In this document: in pieces, positions 28,705 through 37,276 of the stretch
Layout: each line of letters begins with the position of its first letter
Position numbering within the stretch: position 1 is the stretch's first letter
From: Paractinoplanes ferrugineus
Lineage (GTDB): Bacteria > Actinomycetota > Actinomycetes > Mycobacteriales > Micromonosporaceae
Assembly (NCBI RefSeq): GCF_016862195.1
Contig: NZ_BOMM01000070.1
Location: 1-64,000 of the forward strand
Length of the DNA stretch: 64,000 nucleotides
Reading direction: 5' to 3'
Made by a program: the position numbers and the translations under genes
Notes under the pieces: generated by a model
What the model was told of the DNA's origin: nothing
Seen by the model: only the letters and a program-made list of their open reading frames with translations
The model's database searches: none

Positions 28705-29895
28705 ATGTCCGCTATGGCTTCATCGCGGAAACGGCCGGGTCACCCGAACAGGTCCCGGGTTTCCGCCGTGCCGCACGTACCGCAGCGGATCACCGGCGTG
28801 CGGTACGACGAGTTCGTGCGGGCGGTACGCCGATACCGGCCATTCGCACTGCTGCGCCTGCTCGCTCGCACGTCGACCGCGCAGTTAAAAAGTCACCCCT
28901 TCGAGACCGTCGACGTCCGCGATCCGATCAAGCCATGGGCGGTCAGTCTCGTAGCCCGCGAAGCCCTCGCGGGTGGCGCCCACGTCACCCGACGAGAGCA
29001 GCCCACCCTTCAGGCCCTGCGGGCCTTGGACGCCATGGTCATCGACCTGGAGGACCCGCTCTCGCTCAACGGCGACGTGAGCGTCGGGGAGGAAACGATC
29101 ACGGGCTTCATGCTGCGCACCAGCTACCAGCAATTTCCCTACCAACAGCCGATCTTCGGGGACACGGCCCGGATGCGCCCCATGTTGAAACGAGCGTTCC
29201 CGCGCCCGAAGTATCAGGTCTTGAGCGACACAGTGATCGCCGAACTTCTCGGTGCCGACATTGACACGTACACCGATCTGGCCCCCTTCTTCCTGGCCGC
29301 GGTGATGACCAACGCCGGCGCCTTCGATCCGACCTGGCTGGACCAGCCTCACTTCGCGCCGATCCGTGAGACCGTGCCCAAGGAGCAAATCCTGCGGGTG
29401 TACGACACCCGGCTCAGTGCACCGGTTGCCTCGCTCCGAAAGCTGGCCGAGGCTGGTCGTCACCAACGTCCGGAGCTGCGGCAACACGACTTTAACCCGC
29501 TCGTCAACGCCCCTTTCATCATCCTGCCGGAAGGAATCGGCGTGGCCCCGCAGCCGGCCTTCGTTACTGGCCGCTTCTCCATGGCCGCGCTCTACTACGC
29601 CGGCTTGGACCGGTACGGCAACGCGTTCGCCACCGACCTCGGGCACGTGAACGAGGAGTACACCGTCGAACAGCTCAGCCTGCTCAACGAGGCCGGAGCT
29701 GCTATCCGCAACGCGACGTGCTGGAGAAGCCGCCACCTGCTGCCGGCTCTTCAGCACGATCGAGCTGAAGTCCATGGCATCGACTACTCTCGTGGAGACG
29801 CCGTTGCGAGTTCTTCCCCCGTGGAATTCGCAACGGCGTCTCGTTCGCCCCTCCCCGGACGGATCGTCCTGCGGAAGGCTCAGCGCTTGGCGTGA
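28705..29895 (+). CDS. Hypothetical protein with probable lost C-terminal domain
   Basis: 396 aa from ATG 28705, which has AGG-rich sequence before it; ATG 28606 would add 33 residues. I recognise no named family. The body (YDEFVRAVRRYRPFALL to LGHVNEEYTVEQLSLLNEAGA) resembles large actinobacterial proteins whose C-terminal part is a nuclease-like domain. After about residue 335 the frame becomes low-quality Arg/Ser/Ala sequence and runs through a perfect hairpin terminator at 29795-29842. That suggests the real gene once changed frame or ended before the hairpin; frame 3 would stop at 29768. It is probably a frameshifted or truncated gene. Convergent with lsr2. Confidence 0.5.
   Translation: MSAMASSRKRPGHPNRSRVSAVPHVPQRITGVRYDEFVRAVRRYRPFALLRLLARTSTAQLKSHPFETVDVRDPIKPWAVSLVAREALAGGAHVTRREQPTLQALRALDAMVIDLEDPLSLNGDVSVGEETITGFMLRTSYQQFPYQQPIFGDTARMRPMLKRAFPRPKYQVLSDTVIAELLGADIDTYTDLAPFFLAAVMTNAGAFDPTWLDQPHFAPIRETVPKEQILRVYDTRLSAPVASLRKLAEAGRHQRPELRQHDFNPLVNAPFIILPEGIGVAPQPAFVTGRFSMAALYYAGLDRYGNAFATDLGHVNEEYTVEQLSLLNEAGAAIRNATCWRSRHLLPALQHDRAEVHGIDYSRGDAVASSSPVEFATASRSPLPGRIVLRKAQRLA
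29795..29842 (-). terminator. Hairpin terminator downstream of lsr2
   Basis: Perfect 15-bp inverted repeat (GAGACGCCGTTGCGA and its complement) with an 18-base loop. It begins 38 bases past the lsr2 stop and lies within the tail of the convergent hypothetical gene, so it may act on both. Confidence 0.75.
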
Positions 29896-30227
29896 AACGC
29901 CTCGACGACACCAGTCGGGATCCGGCCCCGGTCGGAGACCTCGTGGCCGTTCTTCTTTGCCCACTCCCGGATCGCCTGGTTCTGATCACGGCTGGACCTG
30001 CTGGGCTGGGCTGCGGCGGTGCGAGACGTGATACGGCCCGCTGCCGTCCCCCGGCCGATCCTGGTTGCCTTCTCGAGGTAGGGGTCGAGAACCTTGCGGA
30101 GCTTGCCGGCGTTCTTCTCCGACAGATCGATGGTGTAGTTCACCCCGTCGAGCCCAAACTCCACGGTGCGATCGGCGTCGCCGCCGTCGAGATCGTCCGT
30201 CAGGACGGTAATGACTTGCTTCGCCAT
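29880..30227 (-). CDS. lsr2: Lsr2 nucleoid-associated xenogeneic silencer
   Basis: 115 aa. The N-terminal dimerisation domain begins MAKQVITVLTDDLDGG and contains GVNYTIDLSEKNAGKLRKVL. The C-terminal DNA-binding domain ends with the AT-hook-like loop RGRIPTGVVEAF. This is the actinobacterial H-NS analogue that coats and silences AT-rich acquired DNA. GGAGTG lies seven bases before the ATG. Its place beside an integrase and defence genes suggests an island-borne Lsr2 paralogue rather than the core copy, though the core copy cannot be checked here. Confidence 0.92.
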   Translation of the reverse strand: MAKQVITVLTDDLDGGDADRTVEFGLDGVNYTIDLSEKNAGKLRKVLDPYLEKATRIGRGTAAGRITSRTAAAQPSRSSRDQNQAIREWAKKNGHEVSDRGRIPTGVVEAFHAKR

Positions 30228-30354
30228 GAATCAACACTCCTGTTCTCACGACCTGTTCGGTCGTTGCAATATCAACGTCCACCATAGTCGTGACGTGCCG
30301 ACATTCAGCCGGCCGCCACCGGCACTGACCAGGAAAGAGTGCCCGAACGCGGTG

Positions 30355-30383
30355 AGGCAGCGAAGCAAAAGTCCTCGCTGCCT
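30355..30383 (-). terminator. Hairpin after the CxxC membrane protein gene
   Basis: Nine-base perfect stem (AGGCAGCGA and its complement) with an 11-base A-rich loop, 40 bases past the stop at 30423 on the minus strand. Confidence 0.6.
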
Positions 30384-30422
30384 AAGATCCTGTAACCGCC
30401 GGCAAACACCGCCAAATGCGGG

Positions 30423-31034
30423 CTACTGCGAAACACCCGCAGACGGGGACCGCACAGACTGCGCCGGTTGCTGACGGCGCTGTTGCGCCACCGAGATCAG
30501 CGCAGAAGCGAGACTGCCCGCCGGCACGGTCACCGGCATACCCGCGCCGTAGACGCTGACGACGCCGCACCGGCGGCAGTACCACGACCGCCGCCAAAGC
30601 CCGACCGCCTCGTCAGCAAGCGGACCCATCACCTGGAGGCGGCGCTGCCGCGCTCGAAGTACCCATCCACTGCCGGCCGCCACAGCGAGAAAGAACACCG
30701 TCCCGAACCACGCCGTACCGTCAGCCGGATCCGACACCGCCAGCAGCAGGTTCCACATCGCGAGCAGGACGGAGCCGCCGAAGACGATGGCAGGCCCGGT
30801 GGCGGCACGTGGTCGCCTCGGCGCAGCCAATGCACGCGCCAACCCGCTGACCTGGACCACCCGACCGCTGACAGGAACGTCATAGCCGAACCGACCAGTC
30901 ACGCTGCCACGCACCACACCGGTGGAATGCCCGGCGCGTACCGCGGCCGGCACGCTCACCAACTGATCAAGGCGACGGCACCGCAAGCACACCGAGTCGT
31001 ATGACCGCTGCCGCGGGAGCTTCCTATCGCTCAT
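30423..31034 (-). CDS. Membrane protein with paired zinc-ribbon CxxC motifs
   Basis: 203 aa from ATG 31034, chosen because GGAGG lies eight bases upstream; an ATG six bases earlier is too close to that site. Near the N-terminus is SVCLRCRRL and near the C-terminus YCRRCGVVSVYG, so two CxxC pairs could bind one zinc. Between them are two hydrophobic helices (AIVFGGSVLLAMWNLLLAV and GTVFFLAVAAGSGWVL). No family recognised. It lies 160 bases downstream of the integrase gene on the same strand. Confidence 0.65.
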   Translation of the reverse strand: MSDRKLPRQRSYDSVCLRCRRLDQLVSVPAAVRAGHSTGVVRGSVTGRFGYDVPVSGRVVQVSGLARALAAPRRPRAATGPAIVFGGSVLLAMWNLLLAVSDPADGTAWFGTVFFLAVAAGSGWVLRARQRRLQVMGPLADEAVGLWRRSWYCRRCGVVSVYGAGMPVTVPAGSLASALISVAQQRRQQPAQSVRSPSAGVSQ

Positions 31035-31195
31035 GCCCATACCTCCATTATGGAACCTAAAGCTCCTTCTGACACGCGCAATACCAACGGGGTATCGAGC
31101 CCGCTGCGCGCGAGCCGGCCCTAGAAGATCACTGACCTTGACCAACTCACGCGCAGCACCAGGAGCCTCGACACCCTCTCGCATGAGAGATCGCG

Positions 31196-32578
31196 TCAGG
31201 CCGCCTCGCCCAACCCTTCGATAAAGGGCGAGATATTGCCCTTTGACTTCTTCGCCGCCTTCTTACGGCCCTTCTTCGCACCCTGCATATCCGTGACGGT
31301 CCCATCGGTGAGCCGCTCGTCAAGCGCCTTAAGGCGGGCCTTGTCGCCGCGCGTCAGCCGGTGACCATAGACATCAAAAGTCGTCTTGATCGAGGCGTGT
31401 CCGATGTGGTGCTGAATAACGAAGAAATCCCATCCTGCGTCAATTAGATACGCAACATGCGAATGACGCAGGTCGTGGAAACGGGGCCGCTGCTGCAGCC
31501 GTGTGGTGCATTCGCACGACGACACCGCCAAGTCGCTGACACGCCGCACCTTCTTGACATTGCCGACCTTCGCCGGCGTCGGCGGATGAGCTGCGCACCG
31601 CTGAGCCGCCGCAACCGCTTTATCCCAGTACCTCGAACGAAAATTGTTCGCGTCCCACGGCTTACCGCCGGGAGCAGTAAAAACCAGATCACCGCGGCGC
31701 TTGTTCTTGATCCGATCGGCCAGCAACGCGGCGACCGTCTTCGGCAGCAAGATGGACCGCCTCGACCGTTCCGACTTCGGCTCAGCGAACGTGCCACCAC
31801 GGCGCAACGTCTGCTCGACGTAAAGCGCCGGCCGCTCGCCACGCAGTTCCAAAGACCCCACCCGCAAGCCGAAAATCTCGCCCATCCGCATTCCCGTCCC
31901 CAACGCCACCCGAACGAGATCACGAATCGCGTCCGGGCACGCAGCGACAAGCAGACGCGCCTCCTCGGTCGACAGGAAGCACGCGTTGTACTTGTAGACC
32001 TTCGGCAGCCCGTTACTCCGATGCCCCGGCTGCCGGTCGAGGGGGTTGTCAGGCCGGAACCGCGGGACCGCATCCCGCATGACCATGCTCAGCACCGCCC
32101 AGTGCTTCTGCACGCCGGCTGGCATCAGATCCGCCGACAGGTTCACCTTCCATGGGTCGATGTCCTTGTCCCGGCTGATCTCATCCACCCGCAGATCGCC
32201 CAGGACCGGCACCACCCGCCCCCGCAACATGCGGGCGTACTCCTTATGAGTGCTTTCCGCGACGTCGACCTTCAGCGTCAGCCACTCATCCACCCAGGCG
32301 GCCAGCGTCGGGCTGCGCTCCACCTCCTCCCTCTGCTCGTCCTCCGGCTCGTCGTCGACCTGGTCGATGCCTAGCAGTGCGGCGTACACGTCTGTGTCGC
32401 TGATCTTGTGGTGACGCGCCTCGGCCAGATCCTTGGCCGCCTGCGCCAGCTTCTCGGTCGCGAACGTGCACGTCTGCCAGTCGCCCTGACGACCCGAACG
32501 CCACCGAACCTCGTAAGACCGCCCACGCGGTTTCATAGATGCCATGCCCAGGAAAGTAGGCCGAACAGGTGTACGCAT
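31196..32578 (-). CDS. Tyrosine site-specific integrase (phage/ICE type)
   Basis: 460 aa. An AP2-like arm-binding N-terminus (RGRSYEVRWRSG), an SAM-like core-binding domain (WVDEWLTLKVDVAESTHKEYARML) and a catalytic domain with Arg in GTGMRMGEI, HDLRHSH, HHIGHASIKTTFDVYGH (second His and nucleophile Tyr). All catalytic residues are present, so it should recombine DNA. ATG 32545 or 32536 may be the real start. A Lys-rich tail (KKGRKKAAKKSK) ends the protein. It probably mobilised part of the left half of the window; no att core or tRNA target was identified. Confidence 0.9.
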   Translation of the reverse strand: MRTPVRPTFLGMASMKPRGRSYEVRWRSGRQGDWQTCTFATEKLAQAAKDLAEARHHKISDTDVYAALLGIDQVDDEPEDEQREEVERSPTLAAWVDEWLTLKVDVAESTHKEYARMLRGRVVPVLGDLRVDEISRDKDIDPWKVNLSADLMPAGVQKHWAVLSMVMRDAVPRFRPDNPLDRQPGHRSNGLPKVYKYNACFLSTEEARLLVAACPDAIRDLVRVALGTGMRMGEIFGLRVGSLELRGERPALYVEQTLRRGGTFAEPKSERSRRSILLPKTVAALLADRIKNKRRGDLVFTAPGGKPWDANNFRSRYWDKAVAAAQRCAAHPPTPAKVGNVKKVRRVSDLAVSSCECTTRLQQRPRFHDLRHSHVAYLIDAGWDFFVIQHHIGHASIKTTFDVYGHRLTRGDKARLKALDERLTDGTVTDMQGAKKGRKKAAKKSKGNISPFIEGLGEAA

Positions 32579-32698
32579 GCGAACACCAACGGGGCATGTC
32601 GGTTCCTACTGAGCGTAAGAACCAGCACCCTGAGAACCTTCTGACCAGGGCATCCTTGCAAACGTGCAGGTCACAGGCTGTATAAGTTCGAACTGGCA

Positions 32699-32766
32699 GT
32701 GTGGGGGTCCAGCAAGCCGTCGACCAGCAACTATTTCTATGTGTCGATCGTTAGCGTGTGGGGGTC
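32699..32766 (+). repeat. 11-bp direct repeats upstream of the integrase
   Basis: GTGTGGGGGTC occurs at 32699-32709 and again at 32756-32766, 57 bp apart, in the gap between the integrase and the divergent HTH gene. Such spacing suits integrase arm sites or regulator operators. No larger att-like repeat was found by eye. Confidence 0.4.
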
Positions 32767-32811
32767 GTCCTTCGGTCTTCGCAGCGTAGTCGTTGAGGAA
32801 GTGGCGGTCCC

Positions 32812-33183
32812 GTGTCCGGTGCGACGGTTTTTGAGCTTGCCGCCCAGCTGGGTATTGGTGACCTCGAAAAGTTTCTCAAGGCTTGTATCGCTAATGCCGC
32901 AATGATGACAGGAGCAACCGAGCCGGATCGTCACGTGCGGAAGATCAGGTACACGGTTGAGGAGGTCGCCGACCTGCTTGGTGTGTCGCCGAGATGGCTC
33001 GCTGACGAATGTCGTGCTGAACGGGTGGAGCATGTGTGTCTCGCGCGGCATCGCTTCTTCACGTTTGATCAGATCGCCCGGATGCTCGAGAAGCACGCGG
33101 TGGAGCCTTTCGAAGATAGGCCAACCCAGCCGCATGTCGCCAGGGTTTTGCGGCGGATCCAACAAAGCCGAAAGCCAGGCTGA
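32812..33183 (+). CDS. HTH protein, excisionase/MerR-like
   Basis: 123 aa from GTG 32812. The first 35 residues resemble an actinomycete helical domain (VFELAAQLGIGDLEKFLKACIANAA). The second part is a winged HTH: YTVEEVADLLGVSPRWLADECRA then HRFFTFDQIARML. It is divergent from the integrase, the usual place of an excision or copy-control regulator. Confidence 0.65.
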   Translation: MSGATVFELAAQLGIGDLEKFLKACIANAAMMTGATEPDRHVRKIRYTVEEVADLLGVSPRWLADECRAERVEHVCLARHRFFTFDQIARMLEKHAVEPFEDRPTQPHVARVLRRIQQSRKPG

Positions 33184-33336
33184 TCTAAAAACGTCATTGC
33201 CTGCTGGAGTTATCGATGCTGACGAACCAGGTTCCTAGGACGCTCTATGGACGATGGTGCAGGTTACTGCGGCGAGCAGAGCCGCAGATGAATAAGCGCG
33301 CGGCGGTGTCGGAGTGCAGTCGTCGGCGTGGCGCGG

Positions 33337-34059
33337 TCAGTCGCTGCGTACTCCGGAACTGTCAGCGTTTCTCGGTCGATGGCCGTCTACGGGGGAGCCG
33401 TCGCGCAGGTGCTCGTCGACTATCCGGATGGCCAGGTTCGGGTCCACGTTCTCGTACCAGGTGTCGTCGGGGTGCACGACGACCAGCGGGCCGAGGTTGC
33501 AGGGGAACAGGCAGCCGGTGGCGGTGACGAGGACGTCATCGTCGCCCAGGCCGTTCTTGGCCAGCCGTTCGTTGAGGGCGGTGGCGACCTGGTTCGCGCC
33601 GTAGGCGGTGCAGCGTGGCCCGCGGCAGATTAGCACCTGCCGGCGGTGCCGGGTGATCTGTGACCAGGCCGGGCTGCGGAACGGTCCGGGGTTGCCGTCG
33701 AGCAGGGTGTGCCCACCGGTGGTGGCTTCGGCGACCGCTGTCACCAGGGACGGCTGTGTCGCCAGTGGTTGGCTGACCGAGATGGTCGGGTGGCGGTCGC
33801 GGGTGGCGCGCCAGTGGGCGACGGCGCGCCGTATCCAGGTGTCGAGGTAGCGGTCCGGTGGCAGGTGCGCGGGGACGAGTAGGACCTCGGCGTGGTCGGC
33901 GGTCTCGTCGAGGGCGGTGTGCAGGGACGGCTCGGCGCCGTCGAGGAAGCACGCCTGGGTAGGCACGCCGGTGGTGGCGCTGACCTGTGCGGCGAGGCGG
34001 TGGATGGCGTCGTGGCCGCCGTGGTGGGTCACCGCGCGGGCGACCAGTAGCACGGTCAT
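33337..34059 (-). CDS. CbiX-like/(2Fe-2S) ferredoxin two-domain protein
   Basis: 240 aa. Residues 1-125 look like a CbiX/sirohydrochlorin chelatase half (MTVLLVARAVTHHGGHDAIHRLA, then LLVPAHLPPDRYLDTWIRRAV), and residues 140-225 are a thioredoxin-like [2Fe-2S] ferredoxin with CRGPRCTAYG and CLFPCNLGP giving the four Cys ligands. It is the last gene of the riboswitch-headed importer operon and overlaps the ATPase gene by four bases (ATGA). It probably handles cobalt insertion or redox of an imported corrinoid. The actual substrate is unknown. Confidence 0.75.
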   Translation of the reverse strand: MTVLLVARAVTHHGGHDAIHRLAAQVSATTGVPTQACFLDGAEPSLHTALDETADHAEVLLVPAHLPPDRYLDTWIRRAVAHWRATRDRHPTISVSQPLATQPSLVTAVAEATTGGHTLLDGNPGPFRSPAWSQITRHRRQVLICRGPRCTAYGANQVATALNERLAKNGLGDDDVLVTATGCLFPCNLGPLVVVHPDDTWYENVDPNLAIRIVDEHLRDGSPVDGHRPRNADSSGVRSD

Positions 34060-34814
34060 GACGGTGGCCGGTAGGTGATGACCGGTCGCCCGTCATGGTT
34101 GGTGATGTCGGCGTCGACTCCGTAGACGTCTTCGAGCAGGTCGGTGGTCAGCACGGTGAACGGCGGGCCTGCGGCGACGACCTGTCCGTGGTGCAGGACC
34201 ACGACGGTGTCGCAGAACATCGCGGCGAGGTTGAGGTCGTGCAGGGCGGCCAGGGTGGTGACCTGGGAGCGGCGGACCAGGTGCAGCAGCTGTAGCTGAT
34301 GGCCGATGTCGAGGTGGTTGGTGGGTTCGTCGAGCAGCAGCAATTCGGGTTCCTGGGTGAAGGCGCGGGCGAGCTGGACACGTTGGCGTTCCCCGCCGGA
34401 CAGGGTCTGCCATTTGCGGTGGGCGAAGCCGCCCAGGTCGACCCGATCGAGAGCGGCCAGAGCCAGGGCGTGGTCGGTGTCGGTGTCCGACCAGCGGGAC
34501 CGCTGGTGCGGGGTGCGTCCGAGCAGGACCACGTCGAGCGCGGTGAGGTCCAGATCGGTTTCCGCGTACTGGGCGAGTAGAGCCATCCGGCGTGCGGCGA
34601 CGCGGCGGGGCAGGTCCGCGACGGTGGCGTCGCCGAGGGCCACCTGCCCGGTCCGCGGCCGGAGCAGTCCGGCGACGACACGCAGCAGGGTGGTCTTGCC
34701 GGAGCCGTTCGGGCCGAGCAGCCCGACGAGGCTGTTGGCCGGCACGGTGAAGGTGATGTTGTCGAGGATGCGGGCGGCCGGCACCGTCCAGGAGACGTCG
34801 GTGATCTCGAGCAT
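34056..34814 (-). CDS. ABC transporter ATP-binding protein, BtuD/FecE type
   Basis: 252 aa from ATG 34814, which overlaps the permease stop (TGATG). Walker A GPNGSGKTTLL, ABC signature LSGGERQRVQLARAF, Walker B LLLLDEPTNHLD and the H-loop ALHDLNLA are all present. It powers import through the adjacent permease at the inner face of the membrane. The cobalamin riboswitch upstream of the operon points to cobalamin or another corrinoid as cargo. Confidence 0.88.
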   Translation of the reverse strand: MLEITDVSWTVPAARILDNITFTVPANSLVGLLGPNGSGKTTLLRVVAGLLRPRTGQVALGDATVADLPRRVAARRMALLAQYAETDLDLTALDVVLLGRTPHQRSRWSDTDTDHALALAALDRVDLGGFAHRKWQTLSGGERQRVQLARAFTQEPELLLLDEPTNHLDIGHQLQLLHLVRRSQVTTLAALHDLNLAAMFCDTVVVLHHGQVVAAGPPFTVLTTDLLEDVYGVDADITNHDGRPVITYRPPS

Positions 34815-35869
34815 CAGCCGCGCACTTCCCGGCGGCGCATCAGTAGGAGGAACGCCGGCACACCCAGCAGTGCGGTCAGCACGCCGACGGGCAGTTCGCG
34901 GGGTTCGAACAGGGTGCGGGCGGCGGTGTCGACCCAGATCATGAAGATCGCCCCGGTCAGGACCACGACCGGGAGCAGCCGGCGGTGGTCCGGGCCGGTC
35001 AGCAGGCGTGCGGCGTGCGGCAGGATCAGCCCGACGAAGCCGATCGCCCCGCTGACTGCGACCAGCACTGCGGTGAGCAAGGCGGTGGCGATCAGCAGGA
35101 TCCAACGGGTCCGGGTGACGTCGACGCCGAGGGTCGCCGCGGCCTCTTCACCGAACGCGAAGGCGTTGAGGCTGCGGGCGTACCGCAGGATCAGCGTGAG
35201 AATCACGCCAAGAGTGGGTCCCGCCCAGGCCAGGGCGGTCCAGTCGGCGCGGGCCAGGGAGCCGGAGAGCCAGAAGGTGATGCTCTGGGTGGCGTGCGGG
35301 TCGGCCACCCAGATGATGACGAACGAGGTCAGCGCGGCGCAGAGCTGCCCGATGGCGACGCCGGCCAGGATGATGCGGGTCGGTGCGCGGGCGGCCCGGC
35401 GGCCGGCGATGGTGATGACCAGGGCGAACGCCAGCAGGGCGCCGGTGAAAGCGCCACCGGCCAGGGCGGCGGTGCCGGCACCGAGGCCGAGCACGATCAC
35501 CGCGACAGCACCCAGGGAGGCGCCGGAGGAGACGCCGAGCAGGTACGGGTCCGCAAGAGGGTTACGGGTGACGGTCTGCATGACCGCCCCGGCCGCGGCG
35601 AGACCGGCACCGACGACGGCCGCGCCGAGGACCCGGGGCAGGCGCAGCTCCCAGACGATGTGGTCACGCAGCAGGGGTACGTCGGCGTGGGTGAGGCCGA
35701 GGTGGTCGGCGATGACCTTCCACACGATGCCCAGGGACAGGTCGGCCGGACCGACGGTGATCGCCGCACCGATGGACAGCAGGAGCCCGGCCAGGGCGAC
35801 GATCAGCACTACCGTCGTGCGGCCCGCCCGTCCCGGCCCGCCGAGGGCCGGGAGCGGGCGGGTCGCCAC
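34814..35869 (-). CDS. FecCD/BtuC-family permease
   Basis: 351 aa from GTG 35869, five bases after the binding-protein stop. About ten membrane helices. Diagnostic stretches are VWELRLPRVLGAAVVGAGLAAAGAVMQ, NPLADPYLLGVSSGASLGA, and SGAIGFVGLILPHAARLL near the C-terminus, the FecCD coupling region. Partner of the ATPase and binding protein on either side; probably cobalamin or corrinoid import given the riboswitch. Confidence 0.88.
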   Translation of the reverse strand: MATRPLPALGGPGRAGRTTVVLIVALAGLLLSIGAAITVGPADLSLGIVWKVIADHLGLTHADVPLLRDHIVWELRLPRVLGAAVVGAGLAAAGAVMQTVTRNPLADPYLLGVSSGASLGAVAVIVLGLGAGTAALAGGAFTGALLAFALVITIAGRRAARAPTRIILAGVAIGQLCAALTSFVIIWVADPHATQSITFWLSGSLARADWTALAWAGPTLGVILTLILRYARSLNAFAFGEEAAATLGVDVTRTRWILLIATALLTAVLVAVSGAIGFVGLILPHAARLLTGPDHRRLLPVVVLTGAIFMIWVDTAARTLFEPRELPVGVLTALLGVPAFLLLMRRREVRG

Positions 35870-35874
35870 GGCGG

Positions 35875-36879
35875 TCAGCTGCCCACCTTGGCCGGCAGCG
35901 CGGCGATGCCCTTGGCCAGGGCTTCGATGCCGAGCACGTTGCGGACGCCGGCCGCAGTTGCCGAGAACGGGATGACGATGAACCGCTTCGCGCGGACGGC
36001 GGGCAGGTCCTTCAACGTGGGGTGTTTCTGCAGGAAAGCCTGCTTGGTGGCGGCGGGATCCCAGCTCGCGTCGATCAGCACGATCGCGTCCGGGTCGCGG
36101 TCGGCGACGGTTTCCCAGCTCGAGTCGGCCCAGCTGCCGGTCAGATCGGCGAAGGCGTTGGTGACGCCGACCGCTTGCATGATCATGCCGGGGGAGCCGC
36201 AGCACGCTCCCACGCTGGGGGCGTCGCTGCCGCCGTCCCACCACAGCACGGTGGTGTTCTCCGCGTCCTTGATCGTGGCGGCGGCTGCGGTGATCTTCGC
36301 TTGCTGGTCGGCGATCAGCGTCTCGGCACGGTCACGGACGCCGAAGATCGCGGCGATGTCGCGGATCTCGGCGAACACGTCGTTGACGCTCAGCTTCGCC
36401 GGGCGGGTCTCCTTGGCGCAGCCGGCCGGGGAGTTGTAGGTGCCGACCCCGAGTTTGTTCCAGCCGGCCCGGTCGCCGACGCCTTCGTCGCTGAAGGCGC
36501 TGGCGAAGGAGGCGTAGACGAAGTCCGGCTCGGCTTCGAGGAGTTTCTCCTTCGACGGGTACTCCTTGGCCAGCACCGGCACCGTCGCATAGGCGGTGGC
36601 GTACTCGGGCAGGACCTGATCGTCGAGGTAAGCGGTGCCGATCATCCGGTCCTGCAATCCGAGGGCCAGCATGATCTCGGTGGCGGGCTGGTTCATCGTC
36701 ACCGCGCGGGCCGGCGGCTTGGTGACGGTGACCGGGACACCGCAGTTGGTCAGCGCGACCGGGCCGGCCGATCCTGACGGGGCAGTTCCGGGCTCGTCCG
36801 CGGTGGCGGAGCAACCCGCGAGCAGCATGAGCAGAACGGACAGCGGCGCAATAGCGCGCCAAGACATGGGGGACCGCAT
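35875..36879 (-). CDS. Periplasmic-binding-type lipoprotein (BtuF/FecB type)
   Basis: 334 aa from ATG 36879; ATG 36867 (four codons on) is also possible. Signal peptide with lipobox SVLLMLLAGC, then VTVTKPPARAVTMNQPATEIMLALGL, the start of a class III (helical-backbone) binding domain as in BtuF. It contains a second-lobe CC pair (SVGACCGSPG) that is uncommon. First gene of the operon; the cobalamin riboswitch ends about 40 bases upstream, so expression should fall when cobalamin is plentiful. Confidence 0.85.
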   Translation of the reverse strand: MRSPMSWRAIAPLSVLLMLLAGCSATADEPGTAPSGSAGPVALTNCGVPVTVTKPPARAVTMNQPATEIMLALGLQDRMIGTAYLDDQVLPEYATAYATVPVLAKEYPSKEKLLEAEPDFVYASFASAFSDEGVGDRAGWNKLGVGTYNSPAGCAKETRPAKLSVNDVFAEIRDIAAIFGVRDRAETLIADQQAKITAAAATIKDAENTTVLWWDGGSDAPSVGACCGSPGMIMQAVGVTNAFADLTGSWADSSWETVADRDPDAIVLIDASWDPAATKQAFLQKHPTLKDLPAVRAKRFIVIPFSATAAGVRNVLGIEALAKGIAALPAKVGS

Positions 36880-36919
36880 CGCGGGACCACCTTCCAGCAC
36901 CTCGTGGACGGGTCGTTCG

Positions 36920-37095
36920 GTGCCGTGGCCGGTCTCCTGGCTGACGGGACGTGCGTCTGCGGCCGGCCTTCCCAGGCTCGCGCCCAGTGACCTCGCAAAA
37001 ACGACGAGGGCCGCAGACTTTCCCGATCACAGTGGCGAGGGCCGCACCGGTTTCACACCGGCTTCCCGAACACCACGGCAGCGCCACCCTAACCG
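36920..37095 (-). ncRNA. Cobalamin riboswitch of the BtuFCD-like operon
   Basis: On the minus strand, in order: GGGAAGCCGGTGTGAAACCGG, the GCCACTGTGA core, CACTGGGCGCGAGCCTGGGAAGGC, and AGCCAGGAGACC near the 3' end. These are the conserved blocks of the cobalamin aptamer. Full-length core of about 136 nt from GGGAA to GAGACC. It lies directly before the importer genes. Confidence 0.88.
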
Positions 37096-37164
37096 CCGAG
37101 GGCGGTGCTGGCCACGGTGATCAACGCCATGGCGGTGGACCCGTACTCATTCACGATCGACTTG

Positions 37165-37181
37165 TTGCCAATCTTGTGCAA
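37165..37181 (+). promoter_or_regulatory. Putative Nur operator upstream of the Nik-like operon
   Basis: TTGCCA-ATCTT-GTGCAA, an exact TTGC-N9-GCAA palindrome, like the Streptomyces Nur box (tTGCaa-N5-ttGCAA). It is about 95 bases before the start of the nickel/peptide-type binding-protein gene and downstream of the divergent riboswitch. Expected effect: repression when nickel is sufficient. Confidence 0.65.
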
Positions 37182-37276
37182 CTGCGTCAGGCTGACGTCA
37201 GGAAGTCTCCGATCGCACCAGAAGCCTTCGCCGGCCGGTGACCCCGGCCTGCCCAGACCTGGGAGTCACCCCTGTG

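Noticed and set aside
29750..29800. ELK triplet in frame 2 that could be a nuclease ExK motif
   Set aside because: The surrounding residues do not form a strand-helix pattern and the frame has no support upstream; frame 3 fits the lost tail as well.
32640..32720. Possible tRNA-like T-arm (GTTCGAAC) near the integrase
   Set aside because: No acceptor stem or anticodon arm can be folded around it; no tRNA called.
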